A stretch of 64,000 bases of DNA from assembly GCA_021229015.1 (NCBI GenBank), contig CM037778.1:83140395-83204394 (forward strand), read 5' to 3'. The DNA is from Solen grandis (taxonomy: Eukaryota; Mollusca; Bivalvia; Adapedonta; Solenidae). Of the stretch, positions 46,925 to 57,432 are shown in pieces (position 1 is the stretch's first letter; every line of letters begins with the position of its first letter). The notes below the pieces were generated by a model, which saw only the letters and a program-made list of their open reading frames with translations, was not told where the DNA came from and made no database searches. A program made the position numbers and the translations under genes.

Positions 46925-47040
46925 TTCAAGATCTTATCATGATTGTAGAAGTTAGATTTGAAGCCCTTGATGACGTGACTGGTCACCTAGGTGAGGTAAA
47001 TGGACCAATTAGAAAATATACAAAAGTCCTGTTTGATCAG
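46925..47040 (+). CDS. candidate internal exon, unidentified gene
   Basis: An acceptor CATTTTTTGCAG ends at 46924 and a donor CAG/GTAAAA starts at 47041. Only one of the three frames is open: 2 nt then 38 codons, QDLIMIVEVRFEALDDVTGH followed by LGEVNGPIRKYTKVLFDQ, ending in phase 0. The composition is protein-like, mixed and charged, unlike the AT-biased chance frames around it. I do not recognise the family. It would join the terminal exon at 47403-47597 if the intron between them, which carries a repeat insertion, is spliced. Likely soluble; no signal peptide or membrane segment is seen in this part. Confidence 0.35.
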
Positions 47041-47180
47041 GTAAAAAATTAATCATACTGTTAATTCTATACATCAGTACCTTAGAGGTTAGAGGGTAAG
47101 GCTGGACAGAATGAGTGAGTGACTTTCCATTTGGCTTGAATTTTCAATGGTCCTGTTAGGTTAGATAGTTTATCTGAATG

Positions 47181-47388
47181 GGTAAGGCCAACAATAAGAG
47201 AAGTTCCTTTTCTGGTCGCCCGACCGACCCTCTTTTTTTTACGAGCGACCCTAAAGTTTTTTTTACCTTTCTGCCTTTATAAAAATATCTTTCCCCCTTT
47301 TTTTACCTTTTGTTCCATGTAAAAAAAAAAATCCCGATCTACCAACCTCCTTTTTTTTTTTTTTTGCTGGAGACCAGAAACAGAACTT
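47181..47388 (+). mobile_element. GGTCGG-type terminus fragment in the putative intron
   Basis: GGCCAACAATAAGAGAAGTT, then GGTCGCCCGACCGACCCTC, a T run, GAGCGACCCTAAAG and more T runs. It follows the order of the termini at 4994 and 8310 and lies between two candidate exons. Confidence 0.5.
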
Positions 47389-47403
47389 GGGGGGGGGGGG
47401 GGG
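47389..47403. repeat. poly(G) tract
   Basis: Fifteen G directly before the open part of the candidate terminal exon. Its length is likely variable or misread and could shift the apparent frame. Confidence 0.9.
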
Positions 47404-47597
47404 CTAAGGTTAATCTGAGAGACCTATTGGGTGCCAAGGTAAGCCATCTGGAAGTTCTGGCCAAGAGTTACCATGTTGTTACACAGGAATGTTTAATAAG
47501 AATCCATATGGCAAATCAGTTTGATGATGATGTTATAGATACACTTAACAATGTTTCTGAAGGAGTCAGAATAGGCTGTTCCTGTATTGAGAAATAG
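47403..47597 (+). CDS. candidate terminal exon, unidentified gene
   Basis: After the G tract the frame reads AKVNLRDLLGAKVSHLEVLA, continues with KSYHVVTQECLIRIHMANQF, and ends at TAG (47595-47597), with AATAAA 63 bp later. The exon start is unclear: usable AGs lie at 47372-47382 just left of the G run. The peptide looks genuine: mixed composition, likely helical, ending with Cys-Ser-Cys-Ile-Glu-Lys. No family was recognised. A donor-like GTAAGC inside it (47441) could be used alternatively. Confidence 0.35.
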   Translation, partial: AKVNLRDLLGAKVSHLEVLAKSYHVVTQECLIRIHMANQFDDDVIDTLNNVSEGVRIGCSCIEK

Positions 47598-47659
47598 AAG
47601 TGTTTACTTTCCAACTGCACACTCTACTTTAAGCCAAGGATCTGGTTGGGATCTGTTGA

Positions 47660-47665
47660 AATAAA
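47660..47665 (+). terminator. polyadenylation signal AATAAA
   Basis: AATAAA 63 bp after the TAG of the candidate terminal exon, followed within 30 bp by a GT-rich stretch (CATTGTCAGTATTACATGG). It supports a 3' gene end here. Confidence 0.4.
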
Positions 47666-47669
47666 CAAT

Positions 47670-49061
47670 ATCATTGTCAGTATTACATGGTTGTTAATTT
47701 CTTTGGAATGAAACAAACATGTTGAGGGTTTTGTTTTAATTATCAAGGAATGAAAGTGTCTGAAATTTTGCCAGTTAGAAAGTTATTTGAACATTTGAAA
47801 ATAACTGATTTTTCTTCTGAAATTGTGTGGTTCTACCATTAAGTGCATATGTTTTTTTGTTTTGGAATACAATAGTATTTTGTTTTTATTTTTGATTTGA
47901 TTGATCATGGCTTATATTTAATCACAAAATGTGTGATTTTAGGTGTGAGCTTTTTATTCAAGATAAAAGAATATGTTAAAGTTACCTAAAATGGTAGACT
48001 CAGTTTCATTATGCAAGCAAAACTAAAGGAGATCTTAGAAAAAATGATAAAAGTTAACAGTATAATAAGAACTGTATTTCATGGTATCATCATATGGTAC
48101 TATATCTTGATCACAGTATGCAGTGCTGGGTTTTCACTACTTCATGAACACAATAAATGTGCATTTTCTAGTTACTGGTGTCATTTGCACTGAAAGATCG
48201 AAAGAAGGGCGGTTTAATTGGAAATCGCAGCAAGATCTGGGAGCGAGATACAGCAATGTATCTGGGCAAGCCTCGTCAGCATTGACAGCAACCCCACGGC
48301 GATTATCTCATTTTGAAGACGTTTGTGCCTTCCCCTAGTTTCTATACACATTAGTTTGAAATCAGAGGTGTTTAAATATTTCATGTTTCCTTGCCATACA
48401 AGATGCTGGCATTCATCTTTTTCTCAAGCTTCTGCAGATATTTGAGGTTCCTTAAAGTGCCATAAGACGGGCAGGAATGATTTTAGATATAAAGGATGTA
48501 AGAAAAAAACACAAAAAAACCATTTAGGATGTGTATAATGATGGATAGATAGCATGAATATGATATAATAGAATGAAGTTCTAGAGATATTGAGAAAAGT
48601 CATGAAAAAAAACAACAACATCCTATGTGTATACAGAGAAAAAAAGTATGACGCCAATTAATTAACTGCCCTTCAATACACTGGATTTCAAGGAATCTTA
48701 TACATAGAAGATGTTTTGATAAATTTAAAAAAAATCCCAGGCATTTTTGACTTTTTCAGTCTCTGACAGGGATTGGGTGGTGATCAAAATTATTTCTTAT
48801 ACACATGCATATTTCTCCGAAAGTATTATATTTTAAGTTGGTAGCATAAATGAATAAGTAAAGCAACACAGGCACTTGCACTGCATGATGTAGATGGCAC
48901 GAAGAGGCCCACATTTTAGCAGAGTGGGAACTACGTGTTAATGTATTATAATGTGTCTTTTAATTTGCACTGTATGTACACATATTGTTTGTGCCAGGAT
49001 ATGGCTGTAGTTTTGAAATTTCAAAGAATTTTCATATGTTTTTTTCAGAAATCAAAAGTAC
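47670..49061. other. unassigned stretch
   Basis: A 71-codon frame at 48123-48338 (+) has a fairly balanced composition but no splice context or recognised motif. The rest is AT-rich. Confidence 0.35.
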
Positions 49062-49360
49062 CGTAAACACGCATGTATTGTGCGCACTCATGTATAGTGC
49101 GCACCCCGAGTTTGAGGTTCAAAACCTTGGTAAAAATCTATTTCCCTTCTATAAAGCGCACTCATTCTTCTTACATCGAGGAGACTGCCATTTTGTTTAG
49201 CCGCGGTGTTTTGTGGATATTCGATTGAACTACAGGTAACAAAAGTTCTACTGCCAAGCAATGATCATAATTCACACCTCTAGTATCTACATTCAGCTTG
49301 CATTGTTACGGTATTGTTCATTATGGCCAATAGTTTGAGTAATTGTCTTCAAATGTTGAC
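49062..49360 (+). repeat. GTGCGCA repeat, copy 2
   Basis: Starts TACCGTAAACACGCATGTAT, then GTGCGCACTCATGTATAGTG, GAGTTTGAGGTTCAAAACC and CCTTCTATAAAGCGCA. It is collinear with 26085-26350. CATGTATTGTGCGCACTCC recurs at about 49820. The tip TACCGTA resembles the ends of the TIR element at 36437. Confidence 0.65.
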
Positions 49361-50500
49361 ACCTTGTTGCTTGTTTGTTACAGGTTCCTTTCCAAATGGA
49401 ATTTTGCAGTACACAGTTATCTTTAACCGAACAGTTTTTCCAAAATGGAGCTAACTAGCTAGAATATCATCTGAATGTACTAAAAACAATCAACTGATGG
49501 TATAATCATAACATAATGAGATTCATGGTTTGTCTCAGGAATGACGCTGCGAATATCGCATTTGGCTTCTTATTATGTTAAGTACAGTACAGTACTGAAC
49601 GAGTTCTGAGTGATTCACAGCAATATAAACAAATGAGAACAATGGTTTCGTAAGCATTTATTTCACAATTATATTGAAGAAATCACAAACACACAACAAA
49701 TTTCTGGCAAGTATAAACGATAGAGCTTTTATACCAATTTAAAATATGAATGCAAATCATATAGACTTCGCCGATATGGCTTCCTAGTGGGTGGGGTAAA
49801 GTTAGGAAAAACTGAATTTTCATGTATTGTGCGCACTCCTTTTCGGAAATCAAAATTGAAGTCATAGAAATATGGCTCAATACTTAGATCAGTATTCTTA
49901 TCTGATGGCTGCGCCAATGGATGTATTCGATTCAGTAGATATAGGGACCTTCTATTCACAAACATAAGATTTATTTTTAATCTAATATCTTTGATTCTCC
50001 TTGATTTGAAGAGTTCTTTTCATATGAGTCTATGCAAACGTACATGTTTTGGCTGTGACTCACTGTTTGTATTTGAATAACAACAGACAGACTATGTATT
50101 CTCAAAAGAAAAAATGTTCATCTTGTATTATAACAATGATTTGAAATATGGCTCTTGCAATTTTAATCCATTAAATTGGCAAAGAGGATGACATATGGGG
50201 TTTTATTTAAAGCAATAATCTTGATTCTAGGAGAAAAATCTGAGTTTGAGTTTAAATAATAATCTTAAAGTGCAAAGGCTCATGGTTTACCCATGGCCGG
50301 GTTGCATAAGTTTGATGACAGAATCTGATTTGCAAGCAATGATAGAACTTTTCAATAGTCACATTAGTTTTTTTTGTAATGATAAACCTTTGTTACCTTT
50401 GTAATGATAGAGCTGAGGAGCTTGGGTATAAGAAATGGCAAAACTTATGACTAAACATGTGTTGCATTTCCTGTGTGCATTAGTGAGCATAAAAAATGAT
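49361..50500. other. unassigned stretch
   Basis: Only the stray CATGTATTGTGCGCACTCC at about 49820 was recognised. No gene. Confidence 0.4.
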
Positions 50501-50502
50501 AA

Positions 50503-50738
50503 CCCTTTCCCTCAATTATAGACTCATTTTGACGCACTCAATAAGTACCACATAAAGCCTGATCTGCAAAAAGCCAAACTCTAACCTTATCAAATTTAAT
50601 TGTAAAATCCTCATTACCAGACCACTGAGGAGCAGCGAACAGCATAAAACCTGATCAGCCTGCGAGTTACTCGCAGGCTGATCTGGTTTTATGCTGTTCG
50701 CATAGGTCTTTTCATGGTATCCTCTATGAGGGAAAGGG
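50503..50738 (-). mobile_element. TTAA MITE family 1, copy 5
   Basis: The full central hairpin is present (CAGCCTGCGAGTTACTCGCA). The right TTAA is intact (50739-50742); the left is ATAA. The left tip has a 2-base change (CCCTTTCCCTCAATTATAG). Confidence 0.9.
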
Positions 50739-51383
50739 TTAAAGCCTTAGTAATGATACTACTAGTGTTGCACTGCCTGTGTTGCATTAGTAATGCTAGA
50801 ACCTTTCTTATAAGAAATTATAGAAACTGGGTTGCATCAGTAATATTAGACCATGGATTGTATAAGTTAATATAGAACCTTGATTGCATTAGTAATTATA
50901 AATAGAATAAATTACTTTATTAGAAATGTTAGATTCTCGATTGCTATTTCACTACTAACTATTACTAACAATAGAACATTGGTTGTATTGAAAGTGATAG
51001 AACTGGTTCCCACAGGTCTTGACAAAACACTTAAAATTGATGTTTGTATTGAAAAACCCTTAAAAATCACATTTTGCCTTATAAACCATTGAAAAAAAAA
51101 CTTAACTTAAAGGTCTTGAAATCACAGTATAGACTGATCATAAAAAAGAAGTGTTTATCAAGATATTAAAAAATTGAAATTCATCCCTTTCATGCCTTAG
51201 AATTTAAAACAGAAGTTGTGGTTTATGCAAGTCCTTAATTTTTTAAATTTTGCTTTAGAAAATTGGTATGAACCATGTTTTATAGGTGCATAATTAATGC
51301 CAGTAAGTTAACCTGTACGTTAGTGTTAGCCCCATCCTTTTGGGCGTCTGATACATTGATTCTCATGCATCCTTGGAGTTCAC
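50739..51383. other. unassigned stretch
   Basis: GCATTAGTAATG-like phrases (about 50757, 50785, 50826, 50886) recur loosely, suggesting an eroded tandem repeat. No gene. Confidence 0.35.
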
Positions 51384-51485
51384 CATATGAATTTTTCACT
51401 TTGAGTTTACCATTTGAAATATTCACTTTGAGTTCACCTTATGAAATATTCACTTTGAGTTCACCTTATGAAATATTCACTTATG
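51384..51485 (+). repeat. 27-bp tandem repeat, three to four copies
   Basis: TTCACTTTGAGTTCACCTTA repeats every 27 bp, the first copy diverged. A multiple of three, it creates an apparent EIFTLSSPY peptide repeat. Confidence 0.85.
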
Positions 51486-53641
51486 AGCTGTCTTACAGAA
51501 GGAAAGTTTTCAGCATTACTGCCACTTCTTATTAGCTGGATTGCCTAACTGCCATCACCATTTTGTACAGCCGTGATATCCTTGTTAGCTAAAATCTTCA
51601 ATGAAGATCGCTGCTACCCTCATAACTCTTATTACAATCAGTAGAATGGTTCTAAAGATGTCAGGGGGTAGGCTGAAGTGGTTTCAGGTAGTCTTGTGTT
51701 CCAGAGAGTGCCCATCATGTGCTTGGAACTCAGGATTGGGCTTTATGCCCTCTTTTACCCAGTAATAGTAACCTGATACTGTCAGACATTTGACAGGTTC
51801 TACAGTTGTTTGTACAAGATTTGGGTACATGCTTACTTTGATGAACAGTCTGCAGATTCTTAAACAATCCATGAATTGATGTTTTTATGTTAGTAAGAGA
51901 ATTTCTTTTAAGTTATGTCTTAAATCTAATTATAGTCCGTGAATCAGTTTTTAAATAAGTCACTCAAAGCTTAAATGTTATTGATGTATTGTTTTAAAAA
52001 CAACAAATTCAAAATTCATTGTTTTTAAATAGGAACCCTTTAAAAAGGACATCCTTTTCTTTATGGTTTGAACTAATGTGGCACAGTTTTGTCATTTAGT
52101 TGTTTTGTTATTACATTTATCAGTATTATTGGAATAAATCATCTATTATTTTGTGCATATAAAGCATAATAATGTCAAAGGGTTTTCAGCTTTTCAATTT
52201 AATTTACACAAGTTGTGAAACATGTTTTTACAATTTAATTTGATCCCTCAGTTGTATCAATGCTTTTTGAAATCAGAAGGTTTTGCAAAGTTTTGCGCCT
52301 CTAACCCCATTGTGGGGATCAAACTCACAACTTTTGAAAGATCCATAGTCAACTTTAAACTAGATTGAATCCACAACACCCTGCCAGTTAATCATATTCT
52401 GATGCTAAATCAGCAGGGTTTTACAGAGTTGTCCCCCTTGCTTATATTAGGATAATATTGACACAATCTTTCCTGCACCTGGTACCTATATCGCACCTAC
52501 ATCCCTCTGATCAAACAGCTGCACAGTGTTCCGAGAAGGCTCAAATTGACAGTTAATTTTGCCATGAGGATGAAATCATGATGTGTTCCTGAACTTCTTG
52601 GGAGACATTTGAATGGCCAATTACATTCGTTTCTCCTTAGCCCGATCCAAACATGCAATTTAGATTTGAGACAATGACATTTTTTATGGCAGTTCATTTG
52701 GAATTGCATTTTGAAGGTTTAGTTATCAGAGGTTTTGAAAATTTGTACAACCATGATTAGCAAAAAACAACTGCATATTCATGTTATACAAAAAACTTAG
52801 CTATACATCATTAAGACATAAATCAGATACATTGAAAGTGTGGGCTTGTAATATTAAGTGTTCTTACTTGCCTTATTTCTCTAGAAAATGATGCATTTTG
52901 CTTTCTTGGAGGTCCATGACAGAAATAGAAATTTCATGGATGAGAAATTAAGGTGTTTCTACACATATTAAATGCTTTCTCTGTTTTAAGTGCATTTAAA
53001 TATATAGCAGTAATAAAAGGTCAGTTTCAGTCAGTTATTTTATGTAAGTGTATGTTTATAATTAGCCTAATGAGTTTCCCTGCATTTCAGGTTTTGCAAG
53101 GGACTTTAAGATTGCAGACTTGATCTGAACAAAAATCACTAACAACAAACACATTCAAGCTCTATGAACAAACTCACCTGAATTCCATATTTTCTTGTGA
53201 AAAAATATCTTCAGTAAAACTTAAATCCAAGAAATGAATCACATCATTAGTTAATGATAAATCAAATAATTATAGAAGAGAAAACAGAACAGGTTCTCTT
53301 AAGTGCAAAGCTGATAGATGTAGTTATATGATTGTAGACCTTGTTTGGACAAAGTTATTTTTCACAGTCTTTGATGGTTAATCTTCTAACTAGATTTGCA
53401 TTATTTCCAATGGAATGAAGTGATGATTTTACTGTGGATATAAAAGGGCTGATTAGTGATCCCAATTGGACTGGATTAAATTAGGGGATCAGTTTGTTCA
53501 TGTCTCCCCATGTATAATCTGTTATAATCTTTTTAGAGATGTCATTCGGATTTGAAGGTAAACAGATTGGGGCCATTTCTTATAATGTTTGAACTATAGA
53601 TTTTGTAGTTAAATACTGTTGTTTATACAGTTAATTTATTT
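51486..53641. other. unassigned stretch
   Basis: Intron-like. Short frames on both strands have no recognised motifs. Confidence 0.4.
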
Positions 53642-53752
53642 TGTCACCTGCTGTAAGCATAGGGATCACTTTTCTGTTGTCTGTCTGTCCGTTACTTTTT
53701 TTTTCCATCACGCTTCAGCAGATGACACATGTGTTCCAAACAAAACGCTTGT
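53642..53752. mobile_element. CACCTGCTG palindromic element, copy 3
   Basis: TGTCACCTGCTGTAAGCATA, GGGATCACTTTTCTGTTGTC, CTTCAGCAGATGACACATG, then TGTTCCAAACAAAACGCTTG. The right arm has one change from copy 2. Confidence 0.75.
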
Positions 53753-53877
53753 TTCTTCTTCTTTTTTCCTTTATTTAAAGGATTTTTTTTTTTCAAAAAT
53801 GAAATTTCAGTAAAAATAGATAATTTTTATTCATGGTCATGAATCAGTTGTTTTAAGGTGAAAAACCGTCAATTAAA

Positions 53878-53942
53878 ATCATCATCATCATCATTGTCGT
53901 CATTTTTGCCATTATCATAATCATCATCATTATAATCATTAT
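53878..53942. repeat. ATC/ATT trinucleotide repeat
   Basis: Degenerate (ATC)n with ATT and GTC interruptions. The Met/Ile-rich minus-strand frame is an artefact. Confidence 0.85.
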
Positions 53943-54531
53943 TGCTGTAGTTGTTGATGAAATCTTACAGATAGAATCATACAGACATGATTGTTGGATA
54001 AGACACATTCCTGGTATTTCAGAACACTGTATAATGGTAGTATAAACCAGAAAGGGGCACATTTTTCCCTGGTAACAACCAGGAGCCATAATGGCTTCTG
54101 TTAATAATGTCATTGTGCTGACTGACATAGTCTTACATACTGTGCCTCCTACACATGTGCAATACAAGTGTACTTAACAGATTATGTATTACTGTAGGTA
54201 CTGAGTAGAGATTGTATGGTTCTTTTTTTTTTTTTGGCAGGTATTATTACTGTATGTATATTTTTTCAGGAATGTGCAGAAAGGTTAAGAGGTAGGTCAG
54301 TTTGCAGCATATTTTATAAAGAAATGTGCTATATGTATCTGTCAAGTTCTGCCATGTCTCATTCTACCCTATAATCAAATTACATGAAGACAAGGTATTT
54401 ATCATTTTAGTGATAATTTTTGGATGCTTTTTTTAATGTCTGGGTGGGCTTCAGGCGCTTTAGGGCGTCGTTTTAATCTGCTGTAACTTCTGACTCACTG
54501 TCCTTCAGTGGATTGCTTCAATGTTTGGACA
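53943..54531. other. unassigned stretch before the gap
   Basis: A splice-acceptor-like TATATTTTTTCAG at about 54269 is followed by an open stretch of about 45 codons without a good donor. Not called as an exon. Confidence 0.3.
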
Positions 54532-54631
54532 NNNNNNNNNNNNNNNNNNNNNNNNNNNNNNNNNNNNNNNNNNNNNNNNNNNNNNNNNNNNNNNNNNNNN
54601 NNNNNNNNNNNNNNNNNNNNNNNNNNNNNNN
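54532..54631. other. assembly gap of 100 N
   Basis: One hundred N, 88 bp before a long inverted repeat. Confidence 0.99.
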
Positions 54632-54719
54632 TTAGAGAGGTTTAAATATATTTACTTCAGTAAGATAAGCTAGTGCAGAAATCATTTATGTCAAATGGTA
54701 CATTATTGAAGGGCTTTTG

Positions 54720-55868
54720 TATGGTGGCTGATTTCTGCCATTTCGTGTTGTCGTGTCTTCGCCCCGAAAGGCAAAATAAGGAAAACATGCCATATTGTCG
54801 TTATTTCGCCTGTCGCCTTTCGGGGCAAAGACACGACAACACGAAACATGTCAGGCGAAATAACGAAAATTTAACAGGCGAAAGGACAAAAAGTTTCGCC
54901 TTTGAATGTTTCGTGTCCGCGGGTCGAAACCTTTCGTGTTGGCGCCCTTTGTTTGTCTTGTCTTCGTGTCTTTGCCCCGAAACGCGAAAGGCGAAATAAC
55001 GACAATGTTGCAGATTTCGTGTTGTCGTCCTTTCACCTCAAAGGCGAAAGTCGATATAACGAAAATGACTGTACATTTCGGGTTTCGCCTTCCGGTAGAC
55101 ATGCGCATCTAATAGTTAAAACAAAGTCTTTCTATTAATGGATACTCAAAACCGTACAAAAATAATATACATGTATATTCACAACATCCATGATACGGAA
55201 AATATATTTGGAAGCTTCAGTGAAAACATATTTCAATTGTAGCATAATTGAACCGCTTGAAACTCTATTTATTGTTCAGGCACATTAACTTATAATGATT
55301 TAAAAAAAGCTAACATAAATTATACTTATACGTAAGCATCTACATATAATGTGTATTAAAACATCAATTTTATTACTCAAAAGGATATTATCGGCGTATA
55401 TATTCTGCTGCAGTGAAATAAAGCTATCTTCACCTGGCATTGTTGATATTTACAGCAAGTATGCATATGTGTAAACGTTCTGCGCATGTCTACCGGAAGG
55501 CGAAACCCGAAACGTACAGTCATTTTCGTTATTTCGACTTTCGCCTTTCGAGGCGAAAGGACGACAACATGAAATCTGCAACATTGTCGTTATTTCACCT
55601 TTCGCGTTTCGGGGCGAAGACACGACAAACAAAGGGCGCCAACACGAAAGGTTTCGACCCGCGGACACGAAACATTCAAAGGCGAAACTTTTCGTCCTTT
55701 CGCCTGTTAAAATTTCGTTATTTCGCCTGACATGTTTCGTGTTGTCGTGTCTTCGCCCCGAAAGGCGACAGACGAAATAACGACAATATGGCATGTTTTC
55801 GTTATTTCGCCTTTCGCCTTTCGGGGCGAAGACACGACAACACGAAATGGCAGAAATCAGCCACCATA
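54720..55868. mobile_element. foldback element with 388-bp inverted arms
   Basis: Left arm 54720-55107 and right arm 55481-55868 are near-perfect inverted copies of equal length around a 373-bp AT-rich spacer. The outer tips are TATGGTGGCTGATTTCTGCC and its complement. CTTTTG flanks both ends (54714-54719, 55869-55874), a 6-bp target duplication. The arms are built from short words (CGTGTTGTCGTGTCTTCGCC, CCCGAAAGGCGAAATAACGA) that are themselves repeated and inverted within an arm. Apparent 108- and 142-codon frames on opposite strands are mirror translations of the arms, not genes. Confidence 0.92.
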
Positions 55869-55966
55869 CTTTTGACATGTTTAAAATGAGCCAAACATGT
55901 TCTTATTCAGGACATTAGTTTGTTTCCCAAAAGATAACTTGAAACTTGTTCAACATTGAATTTCAG

Positions 55967-56034
55967 CTACAAGTGAACCCAGCACTGTATTCTGAAAGTG
56001 CTAGTGTCAATCTCAGGAGGAGGTCTTGGAAGAG
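55967..56034 (+). other. candidate 68-nt exon, unidentified
   Basis: Acceptor CATTGAATTTCAG and donor AGAG/GTGAGA bound an open block reading LQVNPALYSESASVNLRRRS, then WKR. Both splice signals are good and no stop occurs in this frame. The gene is not recognised. Confidence 0.3.
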
Positions 56035-56127
56035 GTGAGAATTTGTTAAATAGCCAACAATGATTACTTGTGCAATACTGTATTGTCAAATTTTAGCTTG
56101 ACATACCAAAGTTTGGAGAAATGGTAC

Positions 56128-56275
56128 TAGTATAGTTCCCTTGCTTGGGCTCAGTATATAATGGTTGTTCCAGTACTGGTTAGCTCGGTGTCAGGATAAT
56201 GTTACTTGGTGTGGTACTATGCCTCGTGTCTACAGCGTGGTTGCAGAACAATATCAGCCTCAAGTAGACATAGTC
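56128..56275 (+). mobile_element. SINE family B, fragment
   Basis: CCCTTGCTTGGGCTCAGTAT, TTGTTCCAGTACTGGTTAGC, GGTGTGGTACTATGCC and CAAGTAGACATAGTCTC match the middle of the family. Head and tail are missing or diverged. Confidence 0.7.
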
Positions 56276-56475
56276 TCTAAATGACTAACAGGCTGTTATT
56301 GCTCTTTATTGCTCTCTTTACAAATCACAGTATTTTTTCTGTGATTAATCTTCTGAAGAGTCATGAAAATTATATTGGATGAATACTAAGCCGAAAATAT
56401 TAAAATGCTTTCGATAAAAATGCATCCTGCCATTTACCCAACATATGCAGTCTTATGAAAAATAATCTTATCTAT

Positions 56476-56790
56476 GAGACCGTCCCTTGTGGCTGAGTGA
56501 TTAGAGTGTCCGCCTCCAGAGTGGAAGAGTGTACATTTGATCCCTGGCTGTGGCACGCCATAGTTGTTAAAAAATGGTAAATGTATTAAATAGCTCCCTT
56601 AATATAAAGGTAGTTCCAGGACTGGTTGGCCCAGTTTCAGGATAATGTGATTGGGTGTGGCATCATGCCACATGGCTATGGCGTGATACTGCAAAGTGGC
56701 AGCACTATATCTGTCTCAAGTAGACATCATCTCCAAATGACTGAAATACTGTCGGTGTGAAGTTTAACCCAACAAACATCTAATCCATGG
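56476..56790 (+). mobile_element. SINE family B, near-complete older copy
   Basis: A degenerate tRNA-like head (TGTGGCTGAGTGATTAGAG; B box CATTTGATCCC), then AGGTAGTTCCAGGACTGG, GGTGTGGCATCATGCC, CTGCAAAGTGGCAGC and CTGAAATACTGTCGGTG with CCAACAAACA at the end. It is about 310 bp long and more diverged than the copy at 58173. Confidence 0.8.
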
Positions 56791-57180
56791 CTCATCTTAG
56801 GCATATGAATTGGGCATGAGGTCAAATACTTGGTAACAGTTTAGTTTAAACATATTTTATATAATACATGAAATGGGGTTGGACTACAAGTTCTACCAAC
56901 TTTGAGTCAGACCTTCCCCTACAGTGCAATGTTAAACAATGTGTTCTTCTTCTTCTTTCGTTTTCTGCCCACATTCAACATATTTGAATATACCGAGAAG
57001 TGTTCATAAAGAGACAGAAGAACAATCAACAACAACAAAGAACATATACTGTAGAGAGGGTAAAAGAGAAAGAGAGAGGCGGTTGGGGGTGACTTAAAAT
57101 GCCCCAGAATACCACTATAACGTGACATGTTCACGGAACTTAGATATTATTGTTATGTACTCGATATATGTTTTGTTTAA

Positions 57181-57386
57181 CCTTTTCCCTCATATAGACT
57201 CATTTTGACGCACTCAGTAGGTATCACATAAAGCCTGATCTGCAGAAAACCACAGTTAAACCTTACCAAATTTAATGATAAAGTCCTCATTTCCAGACCA
57301 CTGAGGAGCAGCGAACAGCATAAAACCTGATCAGCCTGTGCATGTTCGCATAGGTCTTTTCATGGAGTCCTCTATGAGGGAAAGGA
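57181..57386 (-). mobile_element. TTAA MITE family 1, copy 6 (central hairpin lost)
   Basis: Tips CCTTTTCCCTCATA and TATGAGGGAAAGGA each carry a change. TTAA lies at 57177-57180 and 57387-57390. The centre reads CAGCCTGTGCATGTTCGC, lacking the second palindrome arm. Confidence 0.88.
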
Positions 57387-57432
57387 TTAAACTGTTCATG
57401 TAGTAACCTACTGTTCATGTTGTTTGATATGG

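Noticed and set aside
54673..55878. Protein-coding frames of 108 and 142 codons on opposite strands
   Set aside because: They are mirror translations of the two arms of one inverted repeat, with no splice or family evidence.
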